Source of the DNA: Burkholderia aenigmatica
GTDB taxonomy: Bacteria; Pseudomonadota; Gammaproteobacteria; Burkholderiales; Burkholderiaceae
Length of the DNA stretch: 64,000 nt
Assembly (NCBI RefSeq): GCF_902499175.1
Contig: NZ_CABVQC010000043.1
Location: 1 to 64,000, forward strand
Reading direction: 5' to 3'
Numbering within the stretch: position 1 is the first letter of the stretch; every line of letters starts with the position of its first letter. The notes below the pieces were generated by a model, which saw only the letters and a program-made list of their open reading frames with translations, made no database searches and had not been told where the DNA came from. A program made the translations under genes and the position numbers. Positions 16,747-25,840 of the stretch are shown here, in pieces.

Positions 16747-17694
16747 ATGGAAGCGACTACGGACATGGCTGAAAGTGCCGAGCACCTGTTCCTTAAGCAG
16801 ACGTTTCTGACTGTCCTGAAGCGGTTCTCGCGAATCGACCTTTATGGATTTTGTGAAACCGACCGAAAGCTGTTTGATTTTTCATGCCTGGTGGAGCGCG
16901 ACTGGGAAAGACCGCTGGTCGGACAGGTTCTATGGGGGCATACCGACGGTATCGAGAAGGACGTGCGTTCGCTTCTCCACGATGACGGAGCCGAGATTAC
17001 GCCGTACATCGTTCGAGATTCCGTAAAAACGTATCAGGCACTGGAAGAGATCATTGCAAGCTATCGGAATTCCCCGGCCCGTGGCCGGCTTGCAAGATTG
17101 AAGCTGTTGCCGGTGCCGTCCGATTTCGACGCGGACAACGCGTCGCAGCGCGACTGCGTCGAACGCTTGCTGACCGAAAAGATCGTCGACGACATTATCT
17201 TCAATGTCGTGTTCGGACACATCGCGGAAGAGCATGTGCAGTTCTTTCTCGATGCATCGGGAACGCTCGGGCTCAATCTTGCGATCCTCTACGTCATTGC
17301 GACAGAAGGGTTCTTGAATATCTCGACCCTGTCAAAGCGACTTCAAGTGAGTGCGAGCCCTGTTCGCGAGCAGTTGTTGTTATTGAAGGGCGCCGGATTC
17401 ATTCGGGCGGATCGGGACAAGGCGTTATATGAGATGACGTCCAGAGGGCGCTTGTTTCTCGATCTTGTTCGACGTGTCGATCACGAACTCGAAACCGGGG
17501 ACCTGACGGATGAATGCGCTTACATATTGAGCAGACTCGGTTGCGCACCGATAGCGCTGGACGAACGTCTCGAGGCGCGCATGCAGAAGCCGTTCGGCCG
17601 GTTGTTGACCACAATGCAGGCGGTCCGGTCGCAGTTCGGGTGCGATCTGTCGAGCATTCGCCATGTGGCGCGCCATCGGGACGTGCCGGAATAG
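16747..17694 (+). CDS. unrecognised protein with a central winged-helix domain
   Basis: About 315 residues, in codons visibly richer in A/T than the neighbouring genes, which hints at recent acquisition. Residues 1-125 look like a compact alpha/beta domain (AEHLFLKQTFLTVLKRF, RIDLYGFCETDRKLFDFSC, then ITPYIVRDSVKTYQALEEII) that I cannot assign. Residues 170-240 form a winged helix (LAILYVIATEGFLNISTLSKRL, VSASPVREQLLLLKGAGFIR, YEMTSRGRLFLDLV) similar to MarR/ArsR folds. The rest is helical. No signal peptide or membrane segment is seen. The start at 16747 is a guess. ATG 16765 and a TTG at 16681 are alternatives. It stands alone between convergent or unrelated genes. Likely a DNA-binding regulator with a novel sensor domain. 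No function is claimed. Confidence 0.7.
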   Translation: MEATTDMAESAEHLFLKQTFLTVLKRFSRIDLYGFCETDRKLFDFSCLVERDWERPLVGQVLWGHTDGIEKDVRSLLHDDGAEITPYIVRDSVKTYQALEEIIASYRNSPARGRLARLKLLPVPSDFDADNASQRDCVERLLTEKIVDDIIFNVVFGHIAEEHVQFFLDASGTLGLNLAILYVIATEGFLNISTLSKRLQVSASPVREQLLLLKGAGFIRADRDKALYEMTSRGRLFLDLVRRVDHELETGDLTDECAYILSRLGCAPIALDERLEARMQKPFGRLLTTMQAVRSQFGCDLSSIRHVARHRDVPE

Positions 17695-17783
17695 CGATGG
17701 TGCGTTTGCCTGTGTGGCGCGCAGCACAACAGCTCTGGCTCGAATCAGGAGCGGACTATCAAACCGTGCGGTGCATGGCCAGG

Positions 17784-18743
17784 TCACTTCGAACCCGTGG
17801 CGACACCTTGACGTCTCGCCCGATTGGTCAGCGCGACGCCCGCGATCACGAGCGCACCGCCGGCCAGCATCGACGGCGACAACGGCTCGCCGAGCAGCGC
17901 GACCGACAGCAGCACGCCGAACACGGGCACCAGGTTGGTGAACACGGCCGCGCGGGCCGGCCCGAGTTCGCGGATCCCCTGCGAATACCAGACGAACGCG
18001 ACCACCGTGCCGATCGCGCCGAGATAGAGCATCGACGCGACGGCCTGCCACGTCAGCGGCGTGCCGCTGCTGGCGGGCGAGCCGAACAGGTGCGCGACGA
18101 TCAGCAGCGCGAGGCCCCACAGCGCCGCATACGTCGTGGCCGCCAGCGGCGACAGCCCGTCGAGCGCGCGCCGGCCGATCACCGTATAGGCGGCCCAGCT
18201 CAGCACCGCGCAGAGCATGTAGCGTTCGCCCGCGCCGAACGTGTTGCCGAGATCGGTCAGCACCCGCAGCAAGTCGCCACGGCTGATCACGATCAGCGCG
18301 CCGAACAGCGCGACGGCGATGCCGGCCCAGCGCGACAGCGACAGGCGTTCCCCGCGCACGACGATCGACAGCAGCACGGCGGTGGCGACGGGATTCAGCG
18401 CGACGAACAGCGCGGTGCGCCCCGCCGGCATCCGCGCGAGTGCCGCGAAAAAGCACACGTTGTACAGGAAGATGCCGGTCGCGCCGAGTCCGAAGGTCGT
18501 CAGGATCTGGCGGCCGCTCAGCTTCGGCAGCCCGCCTTCGATCTTCCACGTCAGCACGACCAGCAGCAGCGCGGCGATCGCGAAGCGGCCGGTGGCCGCT
18601 GAGGTCGCGGACATCGTCGCGGCCAGGATCCGGCCTGCGATGAACGTCCCGCCCCAGAACAGCGCGACGAGCGTGAGCTTCACGTAGATGGCCGCGTGCG
18701 GCCGGGCGGCGGCGATGGCGGCGGGCGGGGCGGGAGCGTTCAT
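17784..18743 (-). CDS. DMT-superfamily permease (EamA domains)
   Basis: A 319-residue protein with ten hydrophobic segments in two EamA repeats. The first repeat begins LTLVALFWGGTFIAGRILA and ends ALFGALIVISRGD. The second begins MLCAVLSWAAYTVIGRRAL and ends LAGGALVIAGVALTNR. Typical roles are export of amino acids or metabolites across the inner membrane. The start at 18743 (MNAPAPPAA) has GAGAAA upstream. A TTG 33 bases further up is unlikely. It lies head to tail with an AEC permease and a LysR gene on the same strand, but the spacing does not prove an operon. Confidence 0.87.
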   Translation of the reverse strand: MNAPAPPAAIAAARPHAAIYVKLTLVALFWGGTFIAGRILAATMSATSAATGRFAIAALLLVVLTWKIEGGLPKLSGRQILTTFGLGATGIFLYNVCFFAALARMPAGRTALFVALNPVATAVLLSIVVRGERLSLSRWAGIAVALFGALIVISRGDLLRVLTDLGNTFGAGERYMLCAVLSWAAYTVIGRRALDGLSPLAATTYAALWGLALLIVAHLFGSPASSGTPLTWQAVASMLYLGAIGTVVAFVWYSQGIRELGPARAAVFTNLVPVFGVLLSVALLGEPLSPSMLAGGALVIAGVALTNRARRQGVATGSK

Positions 18744-18872
18744 GTGACGGGGTTTCTCGGTGAGCGCCTGCTGCAACGCATGAGCGACCGTGCGCGGCCG
18801 GCGATTGCGAATCGCGCGATCGCTACGGTGCAGGCTGGATTCAGGGGGATCGGATCGGGCGCGGCGTCGTCG

Positions 18873-19805
18873 TCAGCGAAACGCGGGCGCCGACGCGAGG
18901 GCGGTCAGTACGACGGGCATCGCGAGCGCCGCGGCGATCGTCTGGAACGCGGTGATGCCGGCCATCAGCGGCGCGTCGCCGCCGAGCTGGCGCGCCATGA
19001 TGTACGACGCCGACGACGTCGGCAGCGCCTGGAACAGCAGCGCGACCGTCAGCGCCGCGTCGCCGAGCCCGAACAGCCGGCCGGCGGCGAGTGTGATGAG
19101 CGGCATCGCCATGAACTTGAACGCCGACGCGACGCACACCGGCTGCAGCCACGCACGCGCCGCATCGAATCGCAGCGCCGCGCCCACGCACAGCAGGCCG
19201 AGCGGCATCGACGCGACGCCGAGCGCGCGCACGGCCGGCTCGACAGCCGCCGGGAACGCAACGCCGCCGGCCTGCATCGCGATCCCGAGCGCGCACGCGA
19301 CGACGAGCGGATTCGACAGGATCTGGCGCGCGAGCGCCGCCGCGCCGAGCCGCGTGTCACCGTAGCGCGCGAACACGAGCACGCACATCAGGTTCACGGT
19401 CGGGACGATCGCCGCGACGCACACGGCTGCGAGCGCGATGCCTTGTGCGCCGAACAACCCCGCCGCGAGCGCGGTGCCGACATAGTTGTTGAAGCGCACG
19501 GCGCCCTGGAATACCGACGTGAAGCCGGCGCCGTCAACCCGCACGAACCGGCGGACCAGCAGTAGAAGCGCCGCGGCGAGTGCGGTCGAACCGACCAGCG
19601 CAGCCGCGAGCGGTAAAACGGGCAGCGATTGCAGCCGCGCGTTCGCGAGACCGTCCGCGAACAGCGCGGGCAGCAGCACGTAGTAGCACAGCCGCTCGGC
19701 CTGCGGCCAGAACGCGTCGGCGATGAAGCCCGTGCGCCGCAGGCCGTGGCCGAACCCGACCAGCAGCGCGACCGGCGCCAACGCGAGCAGGATCGGGCCG
19801 ATCAT
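18873..19805 (-). CDS. AEC-family (auxin efflux carrier-like) permease
   Basis: A 310-residue membrane protein with about ten segments in two five-helix halves. AEC features are VRFNNYVGTALAAGLFG in the first half and LFQALPTSSASYIMARQLGGD at the conserved crossing in the second. Bacterial AEC proteins carry malonate, malate or amino acids. No neighbouring enzyme indicates which. The start at 19805 has GAAGG eight bases upstream. The LysR gene that ends at 19988 is upstream on the same strand, so the permease may be regulated by it or be its downstream partner. Confidence 0.87.
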   Translation of the reverse strand: MIGPILLALAPVALLVGFGHGLRRTGFIADAFWPQAERLCYYVLLPALFADGLANARLQSLPVLPLAAALVGSTALAAALLLLVRRFVRVDGAGFTSVFQGAVRFNNYVGTALAAGLFGAQGIALAAVCVAAIVPTVNLMCVLVFARYGDTRLGAAALARQILSNPLVVACALGIAMQAGGVAFPAAVEPAVRALGVASMPLGLLCVGAALRFDAARAWLQPVCVASAFKFMAMPLITLAAGRLFGLGDAALTVALLFQALPTSSASYIMARQLGGDAPLMAGITAFQTIAAALAMPVVLTALASAPAFR

Positions 19806-19987
19806 CGGCACGCCTTCACGCGAGCCGTGCGGGCCATGCGGGCTGCAGCGAGCGGCTGGCATGCAAAGCGGCGGAACGAGGCGGGAATCCATCCTGCGGG
19901 CAACATGGCGACACGCAATCGAAAGAGTGACGATGCCGCCAAGTTAACACGCTCAAGCAACAGGAATAATTGTTAATTATCGGGTGT

Positions 19988-20872
19988 TCAATGAGAAATT
20001 CTCATCGATGAAGCGGTGACTTCGGCCGCGAGCGCACGCGCGAAACGTTCGGCCGGACGCGACTGGTGTTCGAGCAGGACCACCGCGCGCCCCATCTGCG
20101 GCTGACCGAACGGCAAGCGCGTGACGGGCGGCAGGCGCGCAAGCGTCGCATCGGGGAGCGCGACGATTGCCGCGCCGAGCCCTCTCGCCACCATGCGCGC
20201 GATCGTTTCCGCACTGTCCAGCACCATCTCCTCGCGCACGCGCACGCCGATGCGGCGCAGCTCGGCGGCGATCATGCGGCCGGCCCATGCCTGCGCATCG
20301 AAGCGGATGAACGGCAGCGTGTCGAGCAGCGTGACCGCGTCGCGTTCCGCATGATCCGGCGGCGCGAGCAGCCAGAAGCGATCCTCGTACAGCGTGGTCC
20401 ACGTCAGTTCCGCCGGATGCGGGCGCACCGGGCTCGTCGTGATGGCCGCATCGAGTTCGCCGGCCGCGACGCGGTTCGCCAGTTCGGCCGACATCCCGGC
20501 CGACACGTGCACGCGCAGCCCCGGATGCGCATCGCGGAGCGCGAGCAGCGCGTCGGGCAGCGGGCCGGACAGCGCGGTCTGGATCGCACCGATCCGCAGG
20601 CGCCCGACCAGCTTCTTCTCGTCGCTGAGCGCATCGGGAATCCGGTCGACCATCGCGAGCACCTGCTCGGCCTGCGCGAGCAGGATGTTGCCGGCCTCGG
20701 TGAGTACCGGCTGCCGGCGCGAGCGATCGAACAACTGCACGTTGTATTCGCTTTCCAGCGTCTTGATCTGCAGGCTCACAGCCGATTGCGTGAGGCCGAT
20801 GGCTTCGCCGGCGCGCGCGAACGTCCGGTATCGGGCGATGGCGGCCAGCGTTCTGAATGCGCGTAATGACAT
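19988..20872 (-). CDS. LysR-family transcriptional regulator
   Basis: A 294-residue LysR protein. The winged helix occupies 1-60 (FRTLAAIARYRTFARAGEAIGLTQSAVSLQIKTLESEYNVQLFDRSRRQ). The periplasmic-binding-like effector domain follows from about 88 (GRLRIGAIQTALSGPLPDALLAL, AAITTSPVRPHPAELTW, RFDAQAWAGRMIAAELRRIGV). It lies upstream of the AEC permease on the same strand and is divergent from the esterase across 311 bases. The target is uncertain. By position it could be the permease (182 bases downstream) or the esterase promoter. Confidence 0.86.
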   Translation of the reverse strand: MSLRAFRTLAAIARYRTFARAGEAIGLTQSAVSLQIKTLESEYNVQLFDRSRRQPVLTEAGNILLAQAEQVLAMVDRIPDALSDEKKLVGRLRIGAIQTALSGPLPDALLALRDAHPGLRVHVSAGMSAELANRVAAGELDAAITTSPVRPHPAELTWTTLYEDRFWLLAPPDHAERDAVTLLDTLPFIRFDAQAWAGRMIAAELRRIGVRVREEMVLDSAETIARMVARGLGAAIVALPDATLARLPPVTRLPFGQPQMGRAVVLLEHQSRPAERFARALAAEVTASSMRISH

Positions 20873-21183
20873 GAGCGGACGGAGGTGGGCAGAGGCAGCC
20901 GGGTGCGAAGCGGATCCCGGCCGGCGCGATTGACGGCGCGTTGCGATGAGCGGTTCGCAGGGCCGCCGCCAGGGTTCGCGACATCATGCCCGCGTGTCTC
21001 GAATCGGGCAACCGGCCCGCATGGCGCGCACCGCGTGTCGCCGATGACTCGGGACGGTTCGTGCATTCTTTAAAATGATATAGTTCTATTTTTAGAATGT
21101 TTGAGCCGGGCAGGCGCGTTTGGGGAAGCGCAGTGACGCGGGTTCCGGCGTGTCGAGACCGAAGTGGAAACAGGAGCAGGAGC
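20873..21183. other. divergent intergenic region, LysR / esterase
   Basis: These 311 bases contain no gene. The first 190 bases are GC-rich with nothing notable. An AT-rich stretch at 21066-21103 carries a dyad that recurs upstream of the GntR gene (listed separately). The ribosome site AGGAGCAGGAGC ends just before the esterase ATG. Confidence 0.5.
21081..21100. promoter_or_regulatory. operator-like dyad before esterase (copy A)
   Basis: TAGTTCTATTTTTAGAATGT contains the inverted repeat TTCTA-TTTT-TAGAA and lies 84-103 bases before the esterase start. It aligns base for base, with about two-thirds identity, to a dyad upstream of the GntR gene at 23325-23344, sharing TTCTA in one arm and GAATGT in the other. 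This suggests one regulator, most simply the GntR protein, binds both. Confidence 0.55.
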
Positions 21184-22428
21184 ATGACCAAGGTGGCACA
21201 TCCGGGTTTGTCGTCGCAGCGGCTGATGGCGCTCGACACGCGGCTGAACGAACGGTACGTGGCGTCCGGGCGCCTGCCGGGTGCGGTGACGATGATCCAT
21301 CGCCGTGGCGAGCTGGCGCACGTAAACGTCGTCGGATCGATGGACGTCGAGCGGGCGAAGCCGATGCGTGACGACGCGATTTTCCGCATCTATTCGATGA
21401 CCAAGCCGATCACGAGCGTCGCGTTCATGACGCTGGTCGAGCAGGGGCTGGTGGCGCTCGACGATCCCGTGTCGAGCGTGATCCCGGCATGGAAGGAGCT
21501 GGGCGTGGCGGTGGCCGGCGCACGGAGCCTCGGCGGGTTCCAGACCCGTCCGGTCGCGCGCGAGATGCTGATGGTGGATCTGCTGCGCCATACGGCCGGG
21601 TTGTCGTATTTCTTCCAGGCCCGCACGAATGTCGATGCCGCGTACCGCGAACTCGCGCTCGGCGAACCGGGCAACCCGGGCGGTCTCGACGGCATGATCG
21701 CGGACCTGGCCCGGCTGCCGCTCGACTACTCGCCGGGCGACGAATGGAACTATTCGGTCGCGACGCACGTGCTCGGCTATCTCATCGAGAAGATCTCCGG
21801 GCAGCCGTTCGCCGACTACCTGAAGCAAGCGCTGTTCGACCCGATCGGCATGCCCGACACCGGCTTCTTCGTGCCGGACGAGCAGGCCGAGCGCCTGTGC
21901 GCGTGCTATCGACCGGGTGCGGATGGCGCGCTCGTGCTGCACGACGACCCGGCCGCCAGCGCGTTTCGCCGGCCGCCGGCGCTGGCATCGGGCGGGAGCG
22001 GGCTCGTGTCGACGGCCGGCGATTACCTGCGCTTCTGCCGGATGCTGCTGAATCGCGGATCGATCGACGGGCACCGGATCCTGAGCCCGAAAACCGTCGA
22101 GCTGATGACGATCAACCATCTGCCGGGCGGCCAGACGCTCGACCGGATGTCGCGCTCCACGTTCAGCGAGGCCGTGTATCCGGGGCTCGGTTTCGGGCTC
22201 GGCTTCGCGGTGACGCAGGACCTGGCCGCGACGATGCAGCCGGGCAGCGTCGGCGATTACTTCTGGGGCGGCGGTGCCAGCACGGCGTTCTGGATCGATC
22301 CGGCCGAGGACCTGATCGTCGTGTTCATGACGCAGCTGCTGCCGTCGACGACGTACCGGATCCGCCGCGACCTGCGGCATTGGGTCTACGGCGCGATGTG
22401 CGACGACGACGTCGACACGTCGGCGTGA
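21184..22428 (+). CDS. serine hydrolase, beta-lactamase/EstB esterase family
   Basis: A 414-residue class C beta-lactamase-fold enzyme. The nucleophile motif SxxK is SMTK (S71-K74), the tyrosine triad is YSV (Y190, replacing YxN), and the third element lies near WGGGAST towards the C-terminus. HRRGELAHVNVVG and FRIYSMTKPITSVAFMTLVEQGLVALDDPV are characteristic of family VIII esterases such as EstB. No signal peptide is seen, so it acts in the cytoplasm on short-chain esters or amides rather than as a resistance enzyme (inference). The gene is convergent with a GntR regulator and shares its operator-like dyad. Confidence 0.87.
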   Translation: MTKVAHPGLSSQRLMALDTRLNERYVASGRLPGAVTMIHRRGELAHVNVVGSMDVERAKPMRDDAIFRIYSMTKPITSVAFMTLVEQGLVALDDPVSSVIPAWKELGVAVAGARSLGGFQTRPVAREMLMVDLLRHTAGLSYFFQARTNVDAAYRELALGEPGNPGGLDGMIADLARLPLDYSPGDEWNYSVATHVLGYLIEKISGQPFADYLKQALFDPIGMPDTGFFVPDEQAERLCACYRPGADGALVLHDDPAASAFRRPPALASGGSGLVSTAGDYLRFCRMLLNRGSIDGHRILSPKTVELMTINHLPGGQTLDRMSRSTFSEAVYPGLGFGLGFAVTQDLAATMQPGSVGDYFWGGGASTAFWIDPAEDLIVVFMTQLLPSTTYRIRRDLRHWVYGAMCDDDVDTSA

Positions 22429-22441
22429 CGCGGTGCGCGGG

Positions 22442-23272
22442 TCAGGCCGACGGCTTGCGTGCGGCTTTCCGGACGCCCGTGCGCGGCGACGGGATCAGGT
22501 CGGCACTGCGGTCGTCGCCGTCGAGATCGTGCGTGATATCGAGCACGAAACGGTCGGCGCGATACAGGTAGAGCCCGGCGTGGACGATGCAGCCGTCGCC
22601 GTCCGTCCACCAGCGGCGCATGCGAATCAGCATGTCGGCCATGCTGCAGTCGGCGCTGTCGGACGCGAGCAGGTCGGCCGTTTCCTGATCCGCATAGGCG
22701 GCCGTGATTTCCTGGCGGGCCTTCGCGAGCGGTAGCCGGTTGTACTGACGGACGAGATAACCGACCTTGTGCCGTGCGTCGCTGCCCTTCGGAAAGCGGT
22801 CGTAGGTTTCGCGCGCGACGTAGCTGTCCATCACGCCGTAAGGCGCACCGTCGTGCAGATGAAGCGTACGGATCCGCATGTAGGCGGCGCGCATCGGCTG
22901 GCCCGTCTGCAATGCGGCGGGCAATTCGGTCACGGCGTCGCGCAGCAGCACGCGCAGGGTCTGGCCGGGTGCGAGCTGGAGCGGATCGTTGATCGCGGCG
23001 CGCAGCGCCGGGTTATCCGCCGGCGAGACGACCTCGGCCGTGACGAACGTGCCGCGGCCGCGGGCGCTGCTCACGAGCCCTTCGGCGCTCAGTTCGGCCA
23101 GCGCCTGGCGCACCGTGATCGTGCCCGCCTGATAGAACGCGCACAGCTCGGGAATCGGCGGCAACTGGTCGCCGCGCTTCCATTCGCCCTGGTGGATTCG
23201 TCCGCGCAGCAGGCTGGCAATTCGCGCATAAAGGGCGACCCCTTTGCGTTCTGGGGGCGACGACGGGTTCAA
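22442..23272 (-). CDS. GntR-family regulator, HutC/UTRA type, TTG start
   Basis: A 276-residue regulator. The N-terminal winged helix (15-80) reads LYARIASLLRGRIHQGEWKRGDQLPPIPELCAFY, then TITVRQALAELSAEGLVSSARGRGTFV. Residues 105-260 form the UTRA ligand domain (AAYMRIRTLHLHDGAPYGVMDSYVA, RQEITAAYADQETADLL). No ATG is in frame before the domain. The TTG at 23272 has CCAGGAG eight bases upstream, which makes it the likely start. It is convergent with the serine esterase and separated from it by 13 bases. A dyad 53-72 bases upstream matches one before the esterase, so the two genes probably form a regulator/target pair. Confidence 0.87.
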   Translation of the reverse strand: MNPSSPPERKGVALYARIASLLRGRIHQGEWKRGDQLPPIPELCAFYQAGTITVRQALAELSAEGLVSSARGRGTFVTAEVVSPADNPALRAAINDPLQLAPGQTLRVLLRDAVTELPAALQTGQPMRAAYMRIRTLHLHDGAPYGVMDSYVARETYDRFPKGSDARHKVGYLVRQYNRLPLAKARQEITAAYADQETADLLASDSADCSMADMLIRMRRWWTDGDGCIVHAGLYLYRADRFVLDITHDLDGDDRSADLIPSPRTGVRKAARKPSA

Positions 23273-23324
23273 TTACGGGCTCCTGGAATGATGCGGGCGG
23301 TGGAGGGGTTCGGGGCAATGCCTA

Positions 23325-23344
23325 ACATTCTACTATTGGAATGT
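23325..23344. promoter_or_regulatory. operator-like dyad before GntR gene (copy B)
   Basis: ACATTCTACTATTGGAATGT has the arms ACATTC and GAATGT separated by eight bases and lies 53-72 bases upstream of the TTG start of the GntR gene. It is the counterpart of the dyad at 21081-21100 upstream of the esterase. Confidence 0.6.
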
Positions 23345-23386
23345 ATGACCCATTTCGCATGGCCGGCATCGTGGCGCCGCCGTGCG

Positions 23387-24322
23387 TCACACCCACAGCC
23401 GGTACATCCAGAACGATTCGTCCTCGATGAAGCGTTGCGTGAATTCGCTCGGCGAGAATCCCGTGATGCGCTTGACCTCGCGGCTCAGGTGCGCCTGGTC
23501 GGCGAACCCTTCGTCCAGTGCGAGCGTCGCCCAGTTGAACGCGGCACCGGCTTCGAACCGGTCGCGCGCCGCAAAGAACGCGCTTTCCGTCCTGACGAGC
23601 GTTTGCCATTCGCGCAGCGATCGGCCGCTGTAGGTCTTGATACGCCGCTCGACCTGGCGTGGGCTGTGGGTATGCCGCCATTCGCGCGCCTGCAGTGCGA
23701 GGCGCTCGACCCAACTGCGTCCCGCATTGCGGAGCGACGACAGCGGCGTCGCCGGCCGCAGCGCCTGCCAGCGAGGCGCAAGATGACGTTCGATCGCCGC
23801 CAGCGCATCGGCATCGCGCTCCGCGCCCACCAGCGCATCGAGCAGCGGATGCCAGTCGTCGCCGAGGCAGGCGTGCGCGTCGAGCACGCGGTCGTGGATG
23901 TCCGCCAGCGCAATGCCGAACAGTGTCCGCGCCGCATCGGCGGTGAAGCAGATCATGCCGATCCGTCCGCCGGTCGGCGCCCAGGCCACGGTCGGGGCCG
24001 AATGGCTGCCCGACAGCGTCGCTGCGGCACCGAAGGGGCGCCACCGTGGCCCGTCGGCCGTGGGTTCGACGAAGCCCACGTCGAGATCCCGATACCACGA
24101 CACGCACACCAGCGGCGTGGCCGGAAAATGCGAGAGCCGTTGCGCGTCGCTCAACACGAACCCGCGCGTGTCGTGCAACACGATCGCGACCACCGCGCCC
24201 TGCAGGGCAGCCGGCGCGGGGTACAGCCGTCCATGCGGCGACCGCCCGTCGCTCAGCGCGCGGGGAGCGCGCGCCAGCGGATCGGGGCACGACGGCGAGA
24301 TCGATGACGGGTCGGAGAACAT
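23387..24322 (-). CDS. AraC-family transcriptional regulator
   Basis: A 311-residue protein. The N-terminal 190 residues form an unassigned sensor domain (GAVVAIVLHDTRGFVLSDAQRLSHFP, PTGGRIGMICFTADAARTLFG). The C-terminal 100 residues are an AraC-type DNA-binding domain (HSPRQVERRIKTYSGRSLREWQTLVRTE, LALDEGFADQAHLSREVKRITGFSPSEF). The arrangement resembles regulators that answer to an intracellular metabolite. It is divergent from the cytochrome P450 gene with 87 bases between the starts, so it probably controls that gene. The ATG at 24322 is used. Confidence 0.83.
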   Translation of the reverse strand: MFSDPSSISPSCPDPLARAPRALSDGRSPHGRLYPAPAALQGAVVAIVLHDTRGFVLSDAQRLSHFPATPLVCVSWYRDLDVGFVEPTADGPRWRPFGAAATLSGSHSAPTVAWAPTGGRIGMICFTADAARTLFGIALADIHDRVLDAHACLGDDWHPLLDALVGAERDADALAAIERHLAPRWQALRPATPLSSLRNAGRSWVERLALQAREWRHTHSPRQVERRIKTYSGRSLREWQTLVRTESAFFAARDRFEAGAAFNWATLALDEGFADQAHLSREVKRITGFSPSEFTQRFIEDESFWMYRLWV

Positions 24323-24409
24323 GACGCCGGAGTATAGGGACCGGCCAGACGCGTGTCGATGTCGTTTGCGTTCAAGACCGCCCGCATGCCGATTCGGATA
24401 ATCCGGCCC

Positions 24410-25840
24410 ATGAACACGCGATCCACTTCCCAATGTCCATTCCATGCGGGCGCTTCGGCTTCGGCGCCCGTGCTTCACCCGCCCGGCGTATGGCCGCCGG
24501 GGCCGCGTGCCGGCCTGACGGGTTGGGGGCTGCTGCGCACGATGTCGCGCGACCTGCTCGGCACGCTGGCCGGCTGGCAGCGCGCATACGGTGACGTCGT
24601 GCACTTGCGCATGTGGCCCGAGCATGCGGTGATCGTGACCGATCCCGCACTCGTGCGCGAACTCCTGGTGACGCATCACGATGCGCTCGGGCGCTGGGAG
24701 CGTGCCGTCCGGGTGTTTGCGGAGGTTCACGGCCATAGCGTGCTGATCGCCGAAGGCGACGCGTGGCGCGACAAGCGGCAGGCGTTGCAACCGAATTTCA
24801 TGCCGAAGCCGGTGCAGGCGTTCGTGCCGTCGATCGCGGCGACGGCCGGACATGCGCTCGCGCAGTGGCCCGCGCGCGATCCGGACTGGCCGATCGAAAG
24901 CGCGCTGACGTCGCTGGCGATGGACGTGATCATGCGCACGATGTTCTCCGACGCGATCGGCGACGAGGCGCGTGCGGCCGAGGAAGCCGTGCGCGTGGTG
25001 AGCGCGGCGGCCAACGCCGATTTCTACTGGCCGGCAAGCACGCCGGACTGGATGCCGTGGAAGCGCGGCAAGGCGCGGGCGATGGCCGTGCTGAACGGGC
25101 TGATCGACCGGCAACTGCATGCGCGTCTCGATCTGCCGACGCACGCGTGGCCCGACGATCTGCTGTCGCGCCTGTTGCGGCTGCATCGGGACGACGCACG
25201 GCGATGGCCGCTGCAGGCCGTGCACGACGAATGCATGACGGCGTTCCTCGCGGGCCATGAGACGACGGCCGGGGCGTTGACCTGGTGGGCCTGGTGCATG
25301 GCAGCGCATCCGGCGGCGCAGGGCGCCGCGCGTGACGAGGTGGCGCGCGTGCTGGGCGGTCGCGCGCCATCCGCCGAGACGCGATCGTCGTTGCACTACC
25401 TGACCCATACGCTCGAGGAAACGCTACGCCTGTATCCGTCCGCGCCGATCCTGATCAGCCGCCGGGCATCGCGGCCGATCGTGCTGGGGCCGTGGCAGTT
25501 TCCCGCGCGGACGCTGTTCATGCTGCCGCTGCAACTCATGCAGCGCGATGCGCGATGGTTTGCCGAGCCCGACGCGTTTCGTCCCGAGCGGTTTGCGGAC
25601 GACGCGCCGGCCGCGCCGCGCGGCTCCTACATGCCGTTCGGCACGGGGCCGCGCGTGTGTCTCGGGCAGCATCTGGCGATGACGGAAATGACGGTCGTCG
25701 CGGCGATGATCCTGCAGCGCTACGCATTGTCGGTGCCGCCCGGCATGATGCCGCCGCGGCCGGTGCTGAACGTGACGCTGCGGCCGGAGCGGCCGCTGCA
25801 TCTCGCGATCGCGCCCGCTGCGGACGGCGGTACCGTGTGA
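24410..25840 (+). CDS. cytochrome P450
   Basis: A 476-residue P450. The I-helix oxygen-binding motif is AGHETTAGAL, the K-helix ExxR is ETLR, and PEAFRPERF is represented by PDAFRPERF. The haem-binding loop FGTGPRVCLGQ holds the axial cysteine (about C417). The protein is soluble, without an N-terminal membrane anchor, and has the PPGPRAGLTGWGLL proline-rich hinge typical of the CYP102/CYP4-like bacterial enzymes. It needs an external ferredoxin/reductase system, and none is encoded nearby. The start at 24410 (MNTRSTSQ) is the best of several in-frame ATGs (24353, 24388). The substrate is unknown. The AraC regulator upstream suggests inducible expression. Confidence 0.9.
   Translation: MNTRSTSQCPFHAGASASAPVLHPPGVWPPGPRAGLTGWGLLRTMSRDLLGTLAGWQRAYGDVVHLRMWPEHAVIVTDPALVRELLVTHHDALGRWERAVRVFAEVHGHSVLIAEGDAWRDKRQALQPNFMPKPVQAFVPSIAATAGHALAQWPARDPDWPIESALTSLAMDVIMRTMFSDAIGDEARAAEEAVRVVSAAANADFYWPASTPDWMPWKRGKARAMAVLNGLIDRQLHARLDLPTHAWPDDLLSRLLRLHRDDARRWPLQAVHDECMTAFLAGHETTAGALTWWAWCMAAHPAAQGAARDEVARVLGGRAPSAETRSSLHYLTHTLEETLRLYPSAPILISRRASRPIVLGPWQFPARTLFMLPLQLMQRDARWFAEPDAFRPERFADDAPAAPRGSYMPFGTGPRVCLGQHLAMTEMTVVAAMILQRYALSVPPGMMPPRPVLNVTLRPERPLHLAIAPAADGGTV

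Noticed and set aside
21184-22428. Class C beta-lactamase conferring drug resistance
   Set aside because: No signal peptide is present, and the second motif is YSV rather than YxN. The sequence fits family VIII esterases.
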